Shown here: positions 1-9,638 of the stretch, piece after piece
Position numbering within the stretch: position 1 is the first letter of the stretch
Layout: each line of letters starts with the position of its first letter
NCBI RefSeq assembly: GCF_018100905.1
Contig: NZ_JAGJEG010000007.1
Location: 124,001-188,000, forward strand
Source: Pseudoalteromonas sp. MMG010
GTDB lineage: Bacteria; Pseudomonadota; Gammaproteobacteria; Enterobacterales; Alteromonadaceae
Reading direction: 5' to 3'
Length of the DNA: 64,000 nt
Notes under the pieces: generated by a model
Database searches by the model: none
Seen by the model: only the letters and a program-made list of their open reading frames with translations
What the model was told of the DNA's origin: nothing
Translations under genes and position numbers: made by a program

Positions 1-2370
1 TTGATCTTTATACGCATGCTCTACTTGCTTTTGGGCTGCAATATAACTTTCAAAGTCATGTGCAACTAACCATGGATCGTGTGGGCTCATAATGGCGTTG
101 ATAATATCGTCAAATAAACCCGGTTCAAATAAATTGAATTGACCACTTTGCAATAACTGCATTACATTTTCTAAATCGCTATTTTCGGCAACCAGTTTTG
201 CTGGGTTATAGCGTGACTTTATCTCATCTATTTCACTGGTTTGTGCACCAAATAAGAAGAAGTTATCGCTGCCAACAGCATCTCTAATTTCGATATTTGC
301 ACCATCTAAAGTGCCGATTGTCAGTGCGCCGTTCATCATGAACTTCATGTTGCCTGTGCCAGACGCTTCTTTACCTGCGGTTGATATTTGTTCCGATAAA
401 TCCGTTGCTGGACAAATTGTTTCCATCGCAGTTACATTATAGTTAGGTAAAAATGCGACACGTAAATAAGGCGCCGCTTTTGGATCCTTATTAATAACGT
501 GTGCAACATTATTAATTAACTTAATGATTTTTTTAGCCATGTAATACCCAGGAGCAGCTTTGCCTCCAAGTAAAACACAACGAGGTACCAAGCCTTCTGT
601 ATCGCCACGACGTATGCGGTCGTATAAATGAATAACATGCAATACATTAAGCAATTGGCGCTTATATTCGTGAATACGTTTAACTTGAACGTCAAACATC
701 ATAGTGACATCAAAATCTACATCACACCGCTCTTTAACTAGGTCGACTAAACGTTGTTTGTTTTGTGTTTTGACACTTTGCCATTGTTTGTGAAACTTTT
801 TATCATCATAGAAACGGCGTAATTGACTAATTTTTGCAAAATCTGCAACCCACCCATCACCAATACTTTGTGAAATTAATTTACTTAAAAGTGGATTACA
901 GTGCGCAACCCAGCGTCGTGGAGTGACCCCATTGGTTTTGTTATTAAATTTAGCAGGCCATAAATCATAAAAATCTTTAAATAAACCTTCTTTTAATAAC
1001 TCAGTGTGTAAAGCGGCAACTCCATTCACCGAAAAACTACCTACGATCGCAAGATAGGCCATGCGGATCTGCGGCTCTGCCCCTTCCTCTATTAGTGATA
1101 ACGCACGTTGTTTTTGTGTATCACCAGGCCATTGCTGCGCCACTTTTGCTAAAAAGCGTGCGTTAATTTCGTAAATAATTTCTAAAATACGTGGTAATAA
1201 TCGTGAGAATAACGATACCGACCATTTTTCAAGCGCTTCTGGCAATAGTGTATGATTTGTATAAGCCATTGTTGCACTGGTGATATCCCATGCCGCATCC
1301 CAAGTAAGTTCGTAATCATCCATCAAAATACGCATCAGCTCTGCAACAGCAATACTTGGATGGGTATCATTAAGTTGAAAAACATGATGCTTAGCAAAGT
1401 CGCTAAAATCTTCGCCATGTTTAGCAACCCATTGATCAACAATATCTTGAATACTGGCTGAGGATAAAAAATATTGTTGACGTAATCTCAACTCTTTACC
1501 ATTTTCACTGGCATCATTTGGATATAAAACCATGGTAATTTGTTCGGCTAGATTTTTTTGCGCCACCGCTTCGGAGTAACTACCGGCATTAAACTCAGTT
1601 AGGTTAAACTCATCTGTTGCTTCTGATTTCCATAATCTTAAGGTATTTACCACATTATTTTTATAACCAGGGATAGGTACATCATAAGGCACAGCCAGAA
1701 CATCTTGGGTTCCTGTTAATTGACGGTGTTCTCGCGAATCTTTATCGGTATAACTTTGTACATGACCAAAAAACTTCACTCGTTTAGCTTGTTCGGGAGC
1801 GCTCAGCTCCCAAGGATGACCTTCTCTTAACCAGTTATCGGGTTGCTCTATTTGGTGGCCATCTTTGAGTGATTGATTAAACATACCGTATTCATAACGA
1901 ATGCCATAACCGACAACAGGCAATGCCAAACTTGCACAACTATCTAAAAAACAAGCAGCTAAACGCCCTAATCCACCATTACCTAAACCGGCATCATGTT
2001 CTGCCTGTGCTACGGTTTCAAGTTCAGTACAGTACTCTTGCAAAGCACTGGCAACTTGTTGGTCTAAATCAAGGTTTAACACCGCATTACCTAATGCGCG
2101 CCCCATTAAGAATTCGAGAGATAAATAAGCGGTTTTACGGCCTTTTTGTTGTTCAATGTGTTTATTCGTTTCACGACAACGCGCAACCAGTCTATCGCGA
2201 ATAGTTAGTGCTAACGCATTGTATAAATACAACTGCGATTCACCGACCTTATTACGTCCTAAGGTATAGTAGAAATGGCGTGATAGGTCATCATTAAGTG
2301 TACTTTCATCTATCACTGGGCCATCTTCCCACCCCTTTACCACACACACTTGATCATTTTGTTTGGCCAT
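1..2370 (-). CDS. glgP: Glycogen/alpha-glucan phosphorylase, C-terminus cut by window edge
   Basis: Releases glucose-1-phosphate from glycogen or maltodextrin ends in the cytoplasm, using PLP. The reading frame is open from 2370 to base 1 and shows about 790 residues. The N-terminal part carries the phosphorylase stretch TAYLSLEFLMGRAL, and the last visible residues (KQVEHAYKDQ) match the family just before its C-terminus, so only some 25-30 residues are missing. I chose the ATG at 2370 because GAGG lies about 9 bases upstream; the in-frame ATG at 2379 has no room for a ribosome site. It overlaps the end of glgX by 17 bases, so it is translationally coupled as the last visible gene of the glycogen operon. 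Confidence 0.95.
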   Translation of the reverse strand, partial: MAKQNDQVCVVKGWEDGPVIDESTLNDDLSRHFYYTLGRNKVGESQLYLYNALALTIRDRLVARCRETNKHIEQQKGRKTAYLSLEFLMGRALGNAVLNLDLDQQVASALQEYCTELETVAQAEHDAGLGNGGLGRLAACFLDSCASLALPVVGYGIRYEYGMFNQSLKDGHQIEQPDNWLREGHPWELSAPEQAKRVKFFGHVQSYTDKDSREHRQLTGTQDVLAVPYDVPIPGYKNNVVNTLRLWKSEATDEFNLTEFNAGSYSEAVAQKNLAEQITMVLYPNDASENGKELRLRQQYFLSSASIQDIVDQWVAKHGEDFSDFAKHHVFQLNDTHPSIAVAELMRILMDDYELTWDAAWDITSATMAYTNHTLLPEALEKWSVSLFSRLLPRILEIIYEINARFLAKVAQQWPGDTQKQRALSLIEEGAEPQIRMAYLAIVGSFSVNGVAALHTELLKEGLFKDFYDLWPAKFNNKTNGVTPRRWVAHCNPLLSKLISQSIGDGWVADFAKISQLRRFYDDKKFHKQWQSVKTQNKQRLVDLVKERCDVDFDVTMMFDVQVKRIHEYKRQLLNVLHVIHLYDRIRRGDTEGLVPRCVLLGGKAAPGYYMAKKIIKLINNVAHVINKDPKAAPYLRVAFLPNYNVTAMETICPATDLSEQISTAGKEASGTGNMKFMMNGALTIGTLDGANIEIRDAVGSDNFFLFGAQTSEIDEIKSRYNPAKLVAENSDLENVMQLLQSGQFNLFEPGLFDDIINAIMSPHDPWLVAHDFESYIAAQKQVEHAYKDQ

Positions 2371-4429
2371 CTTTTTCATCCTCAAAAGTTGCACTAAAAA
2401 CCCAACTACTCTGTGCATTAATATTACAAATAGCATCATCAGCGATATTCGCTGATGCATTATTTAAACTCGATAAAGCCAATTCCCATGGCGCATTAAC
2501 CGGCGATGCAGGTAATCGACATGCGAGATCTTTGTCGTTTGCATTTAATATAATTAGTAATGCATGTTGCTCATCTTTATCTAACATGCTGTACATTAAA
2601 AATTTTCGTTTAGGGTCATGCCAATGCTCAACTTGCATACTTTTACCGTGCTCAGTAAACCACTTCACGGTAAATCGCTCGTCTACATCGGCTAAAAACA
2701 CACTGTGCTTAAAAGCCCGATGGCCTTTTCTAATTTTAAGTGCATCATCAATAAATTGGCTTAATGTATGGTTTAATTGCGAGTCTTTCCAAGCCAGCCA
2801 GCTTGTACGGTTATTTTGACAATACGCATTATTATTGCCCCCTTGAGAATGGGCAATTTCAGTACCCGCAGCAATCATCGGCACTCCCTTTGAAAATAAC
2901 AAAGAAAGTAAAAAGTTCTTTTGCTGTTGTAATCGCAAAGCAGTTATTTTTTTATCGCTAGTAAAGCCTTCAACACCACAATTAAAAGAGTAATTACCAC
3001 TGTGGCCATCTCGGTTATCTTCACCGTTCGCTTGATTATGTTTGTTCTCATAACTGACTAAGTCGGCCAGCGTAAAACCATCGTGGCTAGTAATAAAATT
3101 CACACTATTTAATGGGCCGCGATGACTGTGCTCAAAAATATCAAACGAGCCATGTAAGCGTTTAGACAAATCAGCAATGCTTCCCTCATCGCCACGCCAA
3201 AAACGTCTTACGGTATCGCGATATTGATCATTCCATTCACGCCAAGGCGAAGGGAATGCTCCCAATTGATAGCCACCTGGGCCAATATCCCATGGTTCAC
3301 TAATCAGTTTTACTTTATTTAAAATAGGGTCTTGTGCAATGGCTTGTAAAAAGGTGTGTGCAGCACTAAAGCCCTGTGGGGTACGTGCTAAAATAGTGGC
3401 CAAGTCAAATCTAAAGCCATCAACCCCCATCACTTCCACCCAATAACGTAAACTATCGAGCACTAATTGTAATGTTTTAGGATGGTCAATATTTATGGTG
3501 TTACCACACCCCGTATCATTAATATAAACACTTGGTTTATCTGGTAAAGTTCTGTAGTAAGCATGATTATCTAAGCCACGTAGAGATAAAATGGGTCCAT
3601 CACTTCCCGCTTCAGCAGTATGGTTGTAAACCACATCTAAAATCACTTCAATATCAGCTTTGTGCAGTTCGCTTACCATTTGCTTAAATTCGTTAATATC
3701 ATCATTAACTAAAAATTCGCGGTGGGGTGTGAAGAAATTAAGCGTGTTATAACCCCAGTAGTTTTGTAATCCTTTTCCTGTTAAAAACTGCTCACTAATA
3801 AAAGAATGCACAGGAAGTAACTCAATGGCAGTGACGCCTATATTTTGTAAATGTTCAATAAAACTTTGATGACTTAACCCTAAATATTTACCCTGTAATG
3901 CTTTGGGTATTTTAGGGTGTCGAGCAGTTGCACCTTTTACATGGCATTCATAAATAACGGTTTTACACCATTTATGATTTGGCTTTTCTCCCTTATAGGG
4001 CGATATAGCAGTGACTTTTGATTTAGGCATATCAATAGCATTATTTGCTGTACTTTTTGTCCCTATAGGCATTTGTCCATAATGGCGTTCACTCCATGTA
4101 AACTCTCCAAACAAGTTTTTTGCATAAGGGTCTATTAATAATTTATGCTCATTAAAAAATAAACCATGCTCGGGCTTATATTCGCCTTCAACCCGATAAC
4201 CATACAAAGCACCATCAGTTAACGATGATATATAGATGCTCCAAACACCGCCTTCATTGATATTCATCGCGATTTTAGAAATTTCTGTGTGCCCACTCTT
4301 ATCAAATAAACACACATACGCTTGCTTGGCTTTTGGTGCATAAAGCGCAAAATTTACACCATTATTAATTAATGTTGAGCCTAAAGGTTCTACAAAACCT
4401 TGCTCAACTATAAATGGGTCACTCATCAT
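2354..4429 (-). CDS. glgX: Glycogen debranching enzyme GlgX (GH13_11)
   Basis: Hydrolyses alpha-1,6 branches of phosphorylase-limited glycogen, releasing short maltodextrins. The 691-residue protein starts with a CBM48/early-set domain (about 1-110), followed by the GH13 barrel. The nucleophile is D342 in GFRFDLA and the acid/base is E378 in SEPWDIGPGGYQ, both typical of GlgX/isoamylase. Length is normal for the family. The start overlaps the glgB stop by 11 bases, and the gene in turn overlaps glgP, so glgB-glgX-glgP form one coupled unit. Either of two adjacent ATG codons could be used. The products would feed MalQ and GlgP encoded alongside. Confidence 0.95.
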   Translation of the reverse strand: MMSDPFIVEQGFVEPLGSTLINNGVNFALYAPKAKQAYVCLFDKSGHTEISKIAMNINEGGVWSIYISSLTDGALYGYRVEGEYKPEHGLFFNEHKLLIDPYAKNLFGEFTWSERHYGQMPIGTKSTANNAIDMPKSKVTAISPYKGEKPNHKWCKTVIYECHVKGATARHPKIPKALQGKYLGLSHQSFIEHLQNIGVTAIELLPVHSFISEQFLTGKGLQNYWGYNTLNFFTPHREFLVNDDINEFKQMVSELHKADIEVILDVVYNHTAEAGSDGPILSLRGLDNHAYYRTLPDKPSVYINDTGCGNTINIDHPKTLQLVLDSLRYWVEVMGVDGFRFDLATILARTPQGFSAAHTFLQAIAQDPILNKVKLISEPWDIGPGGYQLGAFPSPWREWNDQYRDTVRRFWRGDEGSIADLSKRLHGSFDIFEHSHRGPLNSVNFITSHDGFTLADLVSYENKHNQANGEDNRDGHSGNYSFNCGVEGFTSDKKITALRLQQQKNFLLSLLFSKGVPMIAAGTEIAHSQGGNNNAYCQNNRTSWLAWKDSQLNHTLSQFIDDALKIRKGHRAFKHSVFLADVDERFTVKWFTEHGKSMQVEHWHDPKRKFLMYSMLDKDEQHALLIILNANDKDLACRLPASPVNAPWELALSSLNNASANIADDAICNINAQSSWVFSATFEDEKDGQTK

Positions 4430-6641
4430 TTACCTTTTTTAAATACAGTGTCGTTAATCCACCTAAGGCGATATCTATTGAATAGTTAAAACCATGATTT
4501 GATGATTTGAATGCGTGTACTAAATTGTTTTTATTGTTACTTGCTGCAATACCAGAACCAAAGAATTCGCTATCATCAGTATTTAAAATCACCTGATAAA
4601 CGCCGTCTTGTGGAACACCAATGGTATAGTTTTGATATGAAGTCGGTGTAAAGTTAGCAATAACCACAACAAAATCATTGTTGTCATTTGCAAAGCGTAC
4701 AAAGCTTAGAATGCTTTGTGTGGCATTATTATTGTCTATCCACGAAAAACCGGCCGGATTATTATCGAGTTGATATAAAGCAGGTTCGTTTTTATAGACA
4801 TGATTAAGTGCTTTTACTGTTTTTTGCATCCCTAGATGGCTGTCGTATTGTAGTAAATGCCAATCAATTGAATGATCATGATTCCACTCTCGGCGCTGGG
4901 CTATTTCTCCGCCCATAAATAACAGCTTCTTCCCTGGGTGGGCCCACATAAATGCATAATAAGCGCGCAAATTAGCAAATTGCTGCCAATCGTCTCCTGG
5001 CATTTTCTCAACTAGCGCCCCTTTACCATGAACAACTTCATCGTGACTAAGAGGTAAAATATAATTTTCACTAAATGCGTACACCATCGAAAAAGTCATT
5101 TCATGATGATGATGAGAGCGATACAGTGGGTCGTTTTGCATATAATGCAGGCTGTCATTCATCCAGCCCATATTCCATTTGTAGCCAAAACCTAAACCAT
5201 TGTGTTCAACACTTTGTGTAACCCCTGGCCAAGCTGTTGATTCTTCAGCCACCATCATAATACCGGGGTTATTTTTATAAGTGCGCATATTGACTTGCTT
5301 TAAACACTCAATAGCCCCTAAGTTTTCACGTCCACCGAAACAATTAGCGACCCATTCACCTTCTTTTCGGCTGTAATCCAAATATAACATTGACGCAACA
5401 GCATCTACTCTTAACCCATCTAAGGCAAATTCGTGTAACCAATACATCGCATTAGAAATTAAAAAGCTTTTTATTTCCGGCCGATCATAGTTATAAATAT
5501 ATGTATTCCAATCAGGGTGAAAGCCTTGACGAACATCGGCATGTTCATATAAATGCGTTCCATCAAACTTATGTAAACCATGGGGATCACTTGGAAAGTG
5601 ACCGGGTACCCAATCGAGCAAAATACCTATATTTGCCTTATGGCATTGCTCAACAAAATACCTAAAATCATCTACAGAGCCAAAGCGGCTTGTTGGCGCA
5701 AACAATCCGACTGGTTGGTAACCCCATGAACCATCAAAGGGGTACTCACTAATAGGCATTAATTGTAAATGCGTAAATCCTAAATCAATGGCATAGTTTA
5801 CTAGCTTATCTGCTAACTCTTGATAACTTAAATACCGGTTGTCTTGTTCACGCTGCCACGAACCTAAATGAACTTCATAAATACTAATGGGCGCATCAAT
5901 GTGGTTTCGTGCGGCCCTATTAGCCATTGCGTTTGAATCTAATGCAATAGCGGCTGCTTTATGTTGCAAAATACTAGCGGTACCCGGGGCTTGTTGCATT
6001 TTAAAGGCAAATGGATCGGCTTTTTCAATGACCTCTTTATGCTGTGTCGTAATCGAATATTTATAGCACATGTCTGCTTTTAAGTGCGGTATAAATAACT
6101 CCCACACGCCACTGGCTGGGTGAAAACGCATGAAGTGGCGATTTGATTGCCAGTAATTAAAATCACCAATCACTGACACACTTACAGCATTTGGAGCCCA
6201 TACACAAAAACGAACACCATCAACATCTTCTAATTGGGTAAAGTGCGCACCAAAATGCTGATAAGCATGCTCTAAACTCCCTTCATTAAATAAATACATT
6301 GCTTGCTCATCTAATGCACTGCTAAAGCTGTATTCATCAAAGTACACAACGTCAGTTTGTGGGTAGTTAACCTGACATTGATAAGGCAGTAATGGAAACT
6401 GAGGCAACGTTGCAATAAACAAATCAGTATCTTGGTAACGTACTGCATCAACTAATTGGCCTTTAATATTTACTTTTACATTAATGGCAGCGGGTAAGAA
6501 AAGGCGTATCTCTGTTGTATTATTTTTTAATTCATGTGCCCCTAAAAAGCTAAATGGGTCTTTAAAACAGCCACTTTGTAAAGCACTTACTTGCGCATCG
6601 TAATTAGTTGTGTGTGATATAGATGATGTACTTTTACTCAT
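4419..6641 (-). CDS. glgB: 1,4-alpha-glucan branching enzyme
   Basis: Makes alpha-1,6 branches in glycogen. The 740 residues are the usual length for the long proteobacterial form. An N-terminal domain (about 20-130), a CBM48 domain (FCVWAPNAVSVSVIGDFN, about 145-165) and a GH13 catalytic barrel are in order. Catalytic residues are D413 in GLRVDAVASM and E466 in MVAEEST, with the SHDEVVHGKG motif further on. The stop overlaps the glgX start, and the start shares a base with the malQ stop. It is therefore a middle gene of a five-gene operon that both builds and dismantles glycogen. Identity is not in doubt. Confidence 0.96.
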   Translation of the reverse strand: MSKSTSSISHTTNYDAQVSALQSGCFKDPFSFLGAHELKNNTTEIRLFLPAAINVKVNIKGQLVDAVRYQDTDLFIATLPQFPLLPYQCQVNYPQTDVVYFDEYSFSSALDEQAMYLFNEGSLEHAYQHFGAHFTQLEDVDGVRFCVWAPNAVSVSVIGDFNYWQSNRHFMRFHPASGVWELFIPHLKADMCYKYSITTQHKEVIEKADPFAFKMQQAPGTASILQHKAAAIALDSNAMANRAARNHIDAPISIYEVHLGSWQREQDNRYLSYQELADKLVNYAIDLGFTHLQLMPISEYPFDGSWGYQPVGLFAPTSRFGSVDDFRYFVEQCHKANIGILLDWVPGHFPSDPHGLHKFDGTHLYEHADVRQGFHPDWNTYIYNYDRPEIKSFLISNAMYWLHEFALDGLRVDAVASMLYLDYSRKEGEWVANCFGGRENLGAIECLKQVNMRTYKNNPGIMMVAEESTAWPGVTQSVEHNGLGFGYKWNMGWMNDSLHYMQNDPLYRSHHHHEMTFSMVYAFSENYILPLSHDEVVHGKGALVEKMPGDDWQQFANLRAYYAFMWAHPGKKLLFMGGEIAQRREWNHDHSIDWHLLQYDSHLGMQKTVKALNHVYKNEPALYQLDNNPAGFSWIDNNNATQSILSFVRFANDNNDFVVVIANFTPTSYQNYTIGVPQDGVYQVILNTDDSEFFGSGIAASNNKNNLVHAFKSSNHGFNYSIDIALGGLTTLYLKKVNDE

Positions 6642-8635
6642 TATTTCATATTCCTTAACGAATCGATCTGAGCTAAAAAAGAAGCATGTTTAGAAAATAT
6701 TGTGTCACAAGAATGATTTAATACACGGCGCCAGTTTGGATATTCTGTATGTGTACCGGGTATGTTTACCGGGTAATGTTGCTCATCTAAATCGTCAAGT
6801 TGCAAAGCAAATAAACGTGATTTTGACTTAGCTAAACACTTTGCCAATTCTTCATAAACTGTCATTGCATTACTGTGTAGAGAGAGTTCGCAGTTGGTGT
6901 GATTTTTAATAAAACGAAGTAAACGTTCTTTCTCAAATAAACGATTCTCTACCTGCTGCTGTTTTTCAATTTCATTAAGCAAAGCGTAATCACATTTAAT
7001 ATTTATATCATGATCGTGCCACCAGCCAGCAAAAGGGGGCACATCGTGGTTTGCTATCATTAACAAACTGTGAGAATCAAAGTCGTTTAAATTCAAAAAT
7101 TCACCATATTCATCTTTTTCAAAATAAAACAGGCTATTAGAAAATATACCACCGTGTTTAAGTGCATTTTTTACCTCTGGCGGAACCACTCCTAAATCCT
7201 CACCAATCACAATACACTTGTTTAGATTAGACTCTATTTTTAAAATCGCTAGCAAATGTTCAAAAGGGTAATACATATAACAACCATCTTGACCATTTAG
7301 GGTATCAAAACACCACCATAAACGTCGTAAAGCCATTACATGGTCAATTCTAAGACCACCAACACCTTGCATATTTGCCCGAATCAGCGATTTAAAAAAT
7401 GCATAATTATCGTGCTTTAACTTGTGCGGGTTTAGTGCCGGTAAGCCCCAGTTTTGGCCACCTTCAGCCCAAGGATCAGGTGGAGCCCCTACGCTGGCGT
7501 TTATAGCAAACAGCGGTTGCTGATTACTATATTCGCAGCCATCCGGTGAACAACCTACGGCTAAATCATTTATTAAACCAATAGCCATTGCGTGCTCTTT
7601 ACAACGTGCTTGGCATGCAACTAACTGGCAATGGGCTTGCCACTGTAAGTAGTAATCAAATTCTCTGTTTTGTGATTTAATGGTCGCTAAAGCCATTTTG
7701 TTTTCTTCACAATACAGGTTAAATTGCGCGCGTCGTTGATTTGTTGCACAGCAAGAAAACTGATTATACAAGGCCGAAAATAAACGGTATTTAATGTCAC
7801 TTACTTTTTTATAATCAATAAATTGAGAAGAGGTCTGTGTCAACGAAGTAATATCACTACTTTGCAAAAGTTGATTTAACTCAGGGTTATTTTCACTTTC
7901 AACGCAAGCGGCTATATTTATGTATAAAGGGTTTAGTAAAGCACGGCTATTGGGGCTGTATGGGCTGGCATTATCGGGGTTATCTGCAAAAAGTAAATGC
8001 AGTGGATTTAATAAAATATAATCCATATTATGCTTGGCGCAGTGATCAATTAAATCCAGTAAATCACTAAAATCACCAATTCCAAGTCCCGCTTTATTCT
8101 TTAGCGTATAAAGCTGTAACGACAATCCAAGCCGTTTTTCTTCAGCATCTTGAAAAACTTGTTCTGGGACAACCCAAATCTGGGTATTGCTATGCCCCCC
8201 ATCGATTAACACCTCAGCTGCATGATAACCTACGGGTAAATGAGGAAGCGGTATCAATAGCTCAATATACTTAATGCCATCTAATATATATTCGCCACTT
8301 TGATACAAACCAATTAATGATGCTAAGTTATGTTCAACGTTTACTGACTTTATATATATCTTACATGGACATGTGATTTGCCTTTCGTCAATTCGTATCT
8401 TTAATTTAGGCTGCGCCTCATCAACTAAACTCACATCGGGCACAAATTTAAGCCAAGTTGCAGCATCTAGCTCATAATTTTGCCGCGCAATACTTTCATC
8501 ATCTTCAGCATTTATTTCACAACAACTTAAAGCGTGTTTACGGGTTTGCTCACTAAAATAAACATGTTCGCCAGTATATTTAGTATACTCATAGCCAACA
8601 CCAGACAGATAAAACAACTGCGAAAGTGCGTTCAT
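6641..8635 (-). CDS. malQ: 4-alpha-glucanotransferase (amylomaltase, GH77)
   Basis: Disproportionates maltodextrins, moving glucan units between chains and releasing glucose. The 664 residues match the long bacterial MalQ type with an extra N-terminal region before the barrel. Family marks are NPLHLLFADNPDNASPYSPN, LRIDHVMALRRLWW with the nucleophile Asp, and GEDLGVVPPEV with the acid/base Glu. It is second in the operon, between the CBM48 protein and glgB. It would take the short dextrins left by GlgX and GlgP and rebuild chains long enough for GlgP. Confidence 0.94.
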   Translation of the reverse strand: MNALSQLFYLSGVGYEYTKYTGEHVYFSEQTRKHALSCCEINAEDDESIARQNYELDAATWLKFVPDVSLVDEAQPKLKIRIDERQITCPCKIYIKSVNVEHNLASLIGLYQSGEYILDGIKYIELLIPLPHLPVGYHAAEVLIDGGHSNTQIWVVPEQVFQDAEEKRLGLSLQLYTLKNKAGLGIGDFSDLLDLIDHCAKHNMDYILLNPLHLLFADNPDNASPYSPNSRALLNPLYINIAACVESENNPELNQLLQSSDITSLTQTSSQFIDYKKVSDIKYRLFSALYNQFSCCATNQRRAQFNLYCEENKMALATIKSQNREFDYYLQWQAHCQLVACQARCKEHAMAIGLINDLAVGCSPDGCEYSNQQPLFAINASVGAPPDPWAEGGQNWGLPALNPHKLKHDNYAFFKSLIRANMQGVGGLRIDHVMALRRLWWCFDTLNGQDGCYMYYPFEHLLAILKIESNLNKCIVIGEDLGVVPPEVKNALKHGGIFSNSLFYFEKDEYGEFLNLNDFDSHSLLMIANHDVPPFAGWWHDHDINIKCDYALLNEIEKQQQVENRLFEKERLLRFIKNHTNCELSLHSNAMTVYEELAKCLAKSKSRLFALQLDDLDEQHYPVNIPGTHTEYPNWRRVLNHSCDTIFSKHASFLAQIDSLRNMK

Positions 8636-8648
8636 TTATTAGCCTTAT

Positions 8649-8948
8649 CTAAATGCGATGCGTATTTACAACGCTATTTTCTGAACCAAATTCATTAGCA
8701 ACATAATTATCAGCTTGATGATCGTTATCCCAAATTTCACCATTAACTAAATAACGAAAGGTAAACTCTTTATCAATTGGCAGTCGTTGCTTATATTTAA
8801 AGACACCTAGCTTTTTATTAAGTTTCATTGGTTTCGGTTCCCACTCATTAAACTCACCAATTAAACTCACTTCAGTCGCCTCTGGATGAGAAAACTCGAA
8901 AGTAATTTCAGCTTCATCTTTTGTTTTAAAAAAACGTTTGTTCAACAT
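8649..8948 (-). CDS. Stand-alone CBM48 / isoamylase early-set domain protein
   Basis: This 99-residue protein is almost only a glycogen-binding early-set (CBM48-like) fold. The core FEFSHPEATEVSLIGEFNEWEP and the later FRYLVNGEIW are typical of that domain, seen also in AMPK beta subunits and at the N-terminus of GlgB. There is no enzyme domain and no signal peptide. A clear AGGAG lies 6 bases before the ATG. It is the first gene of the glycogen operon, 13 bases before malQ. Its role is inferred: a targeting or regulatory factor binding glycogen, possibly bringing a partner to the granule. Similar small proteins occur at the head of glg operons in related marine bacteria. Confidence 0.85.
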   Translation of the reverse strand: MLNKRFFKTKDEAEITFEFSHPEATEVSLIGEFNEWEPKPMKLNKKLGVFKYKQRLPIDKEFTFRYLVNGEIWDNDHQADNYVANEFGSENSVVNTHRI

Positions 8949-9638
8949 GTTAAACTCCTACTAGACACTTATTTAATTTACGCTTCATCAAATACTTTAC
9001 TAATTAAAATAAAATAGGTTATTAAAAGCCTATAAACTTGCTTGAAATTAAAACAATCTTTTATTTATATTTCATGACAACAACAATTTGCACCATCAAA
9101 AGACATTTCGAATTAGTTTTGCACCAAATATAAACACATACACGGCCTTAAGCTGTCTATTTTATAACCAATACAATTGAGCAAAAATCAAACCATAAAT
9201 AAAAAACGAGATTATTTGTAAACTTTTAAATAAGAAAGGAAGGCAAGGTGGCATAAAAGCCCAGTAGTAAAAACTAAATCCCTGTTATTCACTTGTCTTG
9301 TAAAAGATAGTACACAGAGGGTATTTAATAAGCAATAAAAAGCCTGTTTAAAACGAATAAAAATTCACTAAAAACACTTTACGGGTACAAAAAGTGGACA
9401 GACCAGTCTTTATCTTGCATAAGTATGCACACCGGTGAATATTATGTATAAATTTCAACACAAAGAAAGTTTTTAAAATTACGATAATAAATCAGTGTCT
9501 ATATATAAAATAAAGATGCCCGATTTGTTTAAAAAAACGCGTTAACCTTGTTGTTATTCAACCGTTTGTTAATGCTATATATTTAAGCCATATGATTTTG
9601 TTATAATAAAACCATATTATTTCATTTTCATCGGCACC
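8949..9638. other. 690-base intergenic region between divergent genes
   Basis: No convincing coding sequence is seen on either strand. It should hold the promoter of the minus-strand glycogen operon and that of the plus-strand gene at 9639, where a TATAAT stands at 9602-9607 without a clear -35. Perfect inverted repeats are clustered at 9416-9437 and are listed separately. The region is very AT-rich and has no terminator. Confidence 0.6.
9416..9437. promoter_or_regulatory. Clustered inverted repeats, possible operator
   Basis: TGCATA-AG-TATGCA (9416-9429) is a perfect 14-base inverted repeat. It is followed at once by the 8-base palindrome CACCGGTG (9430-9437). The central CG of the second is the kind of core found in LacI-family operators. 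Ten to twenty bases upstream there is a weaker repeat, AGAC-CA-GTCT. The sites sit about 480 bases upstream of the glycogen operon and 200 bases upstream of the gene at 9639. Which gene they serve, if any, is unknown. Confidence 0.3.

Noticed and set aside
2298-2819. Plus-strand frame of 173 codons
   Set aside because: It lies antisense to glgX and the end of glgP, both certain. Its composition is that of a mirrored coding frame and it has no ribosome site.
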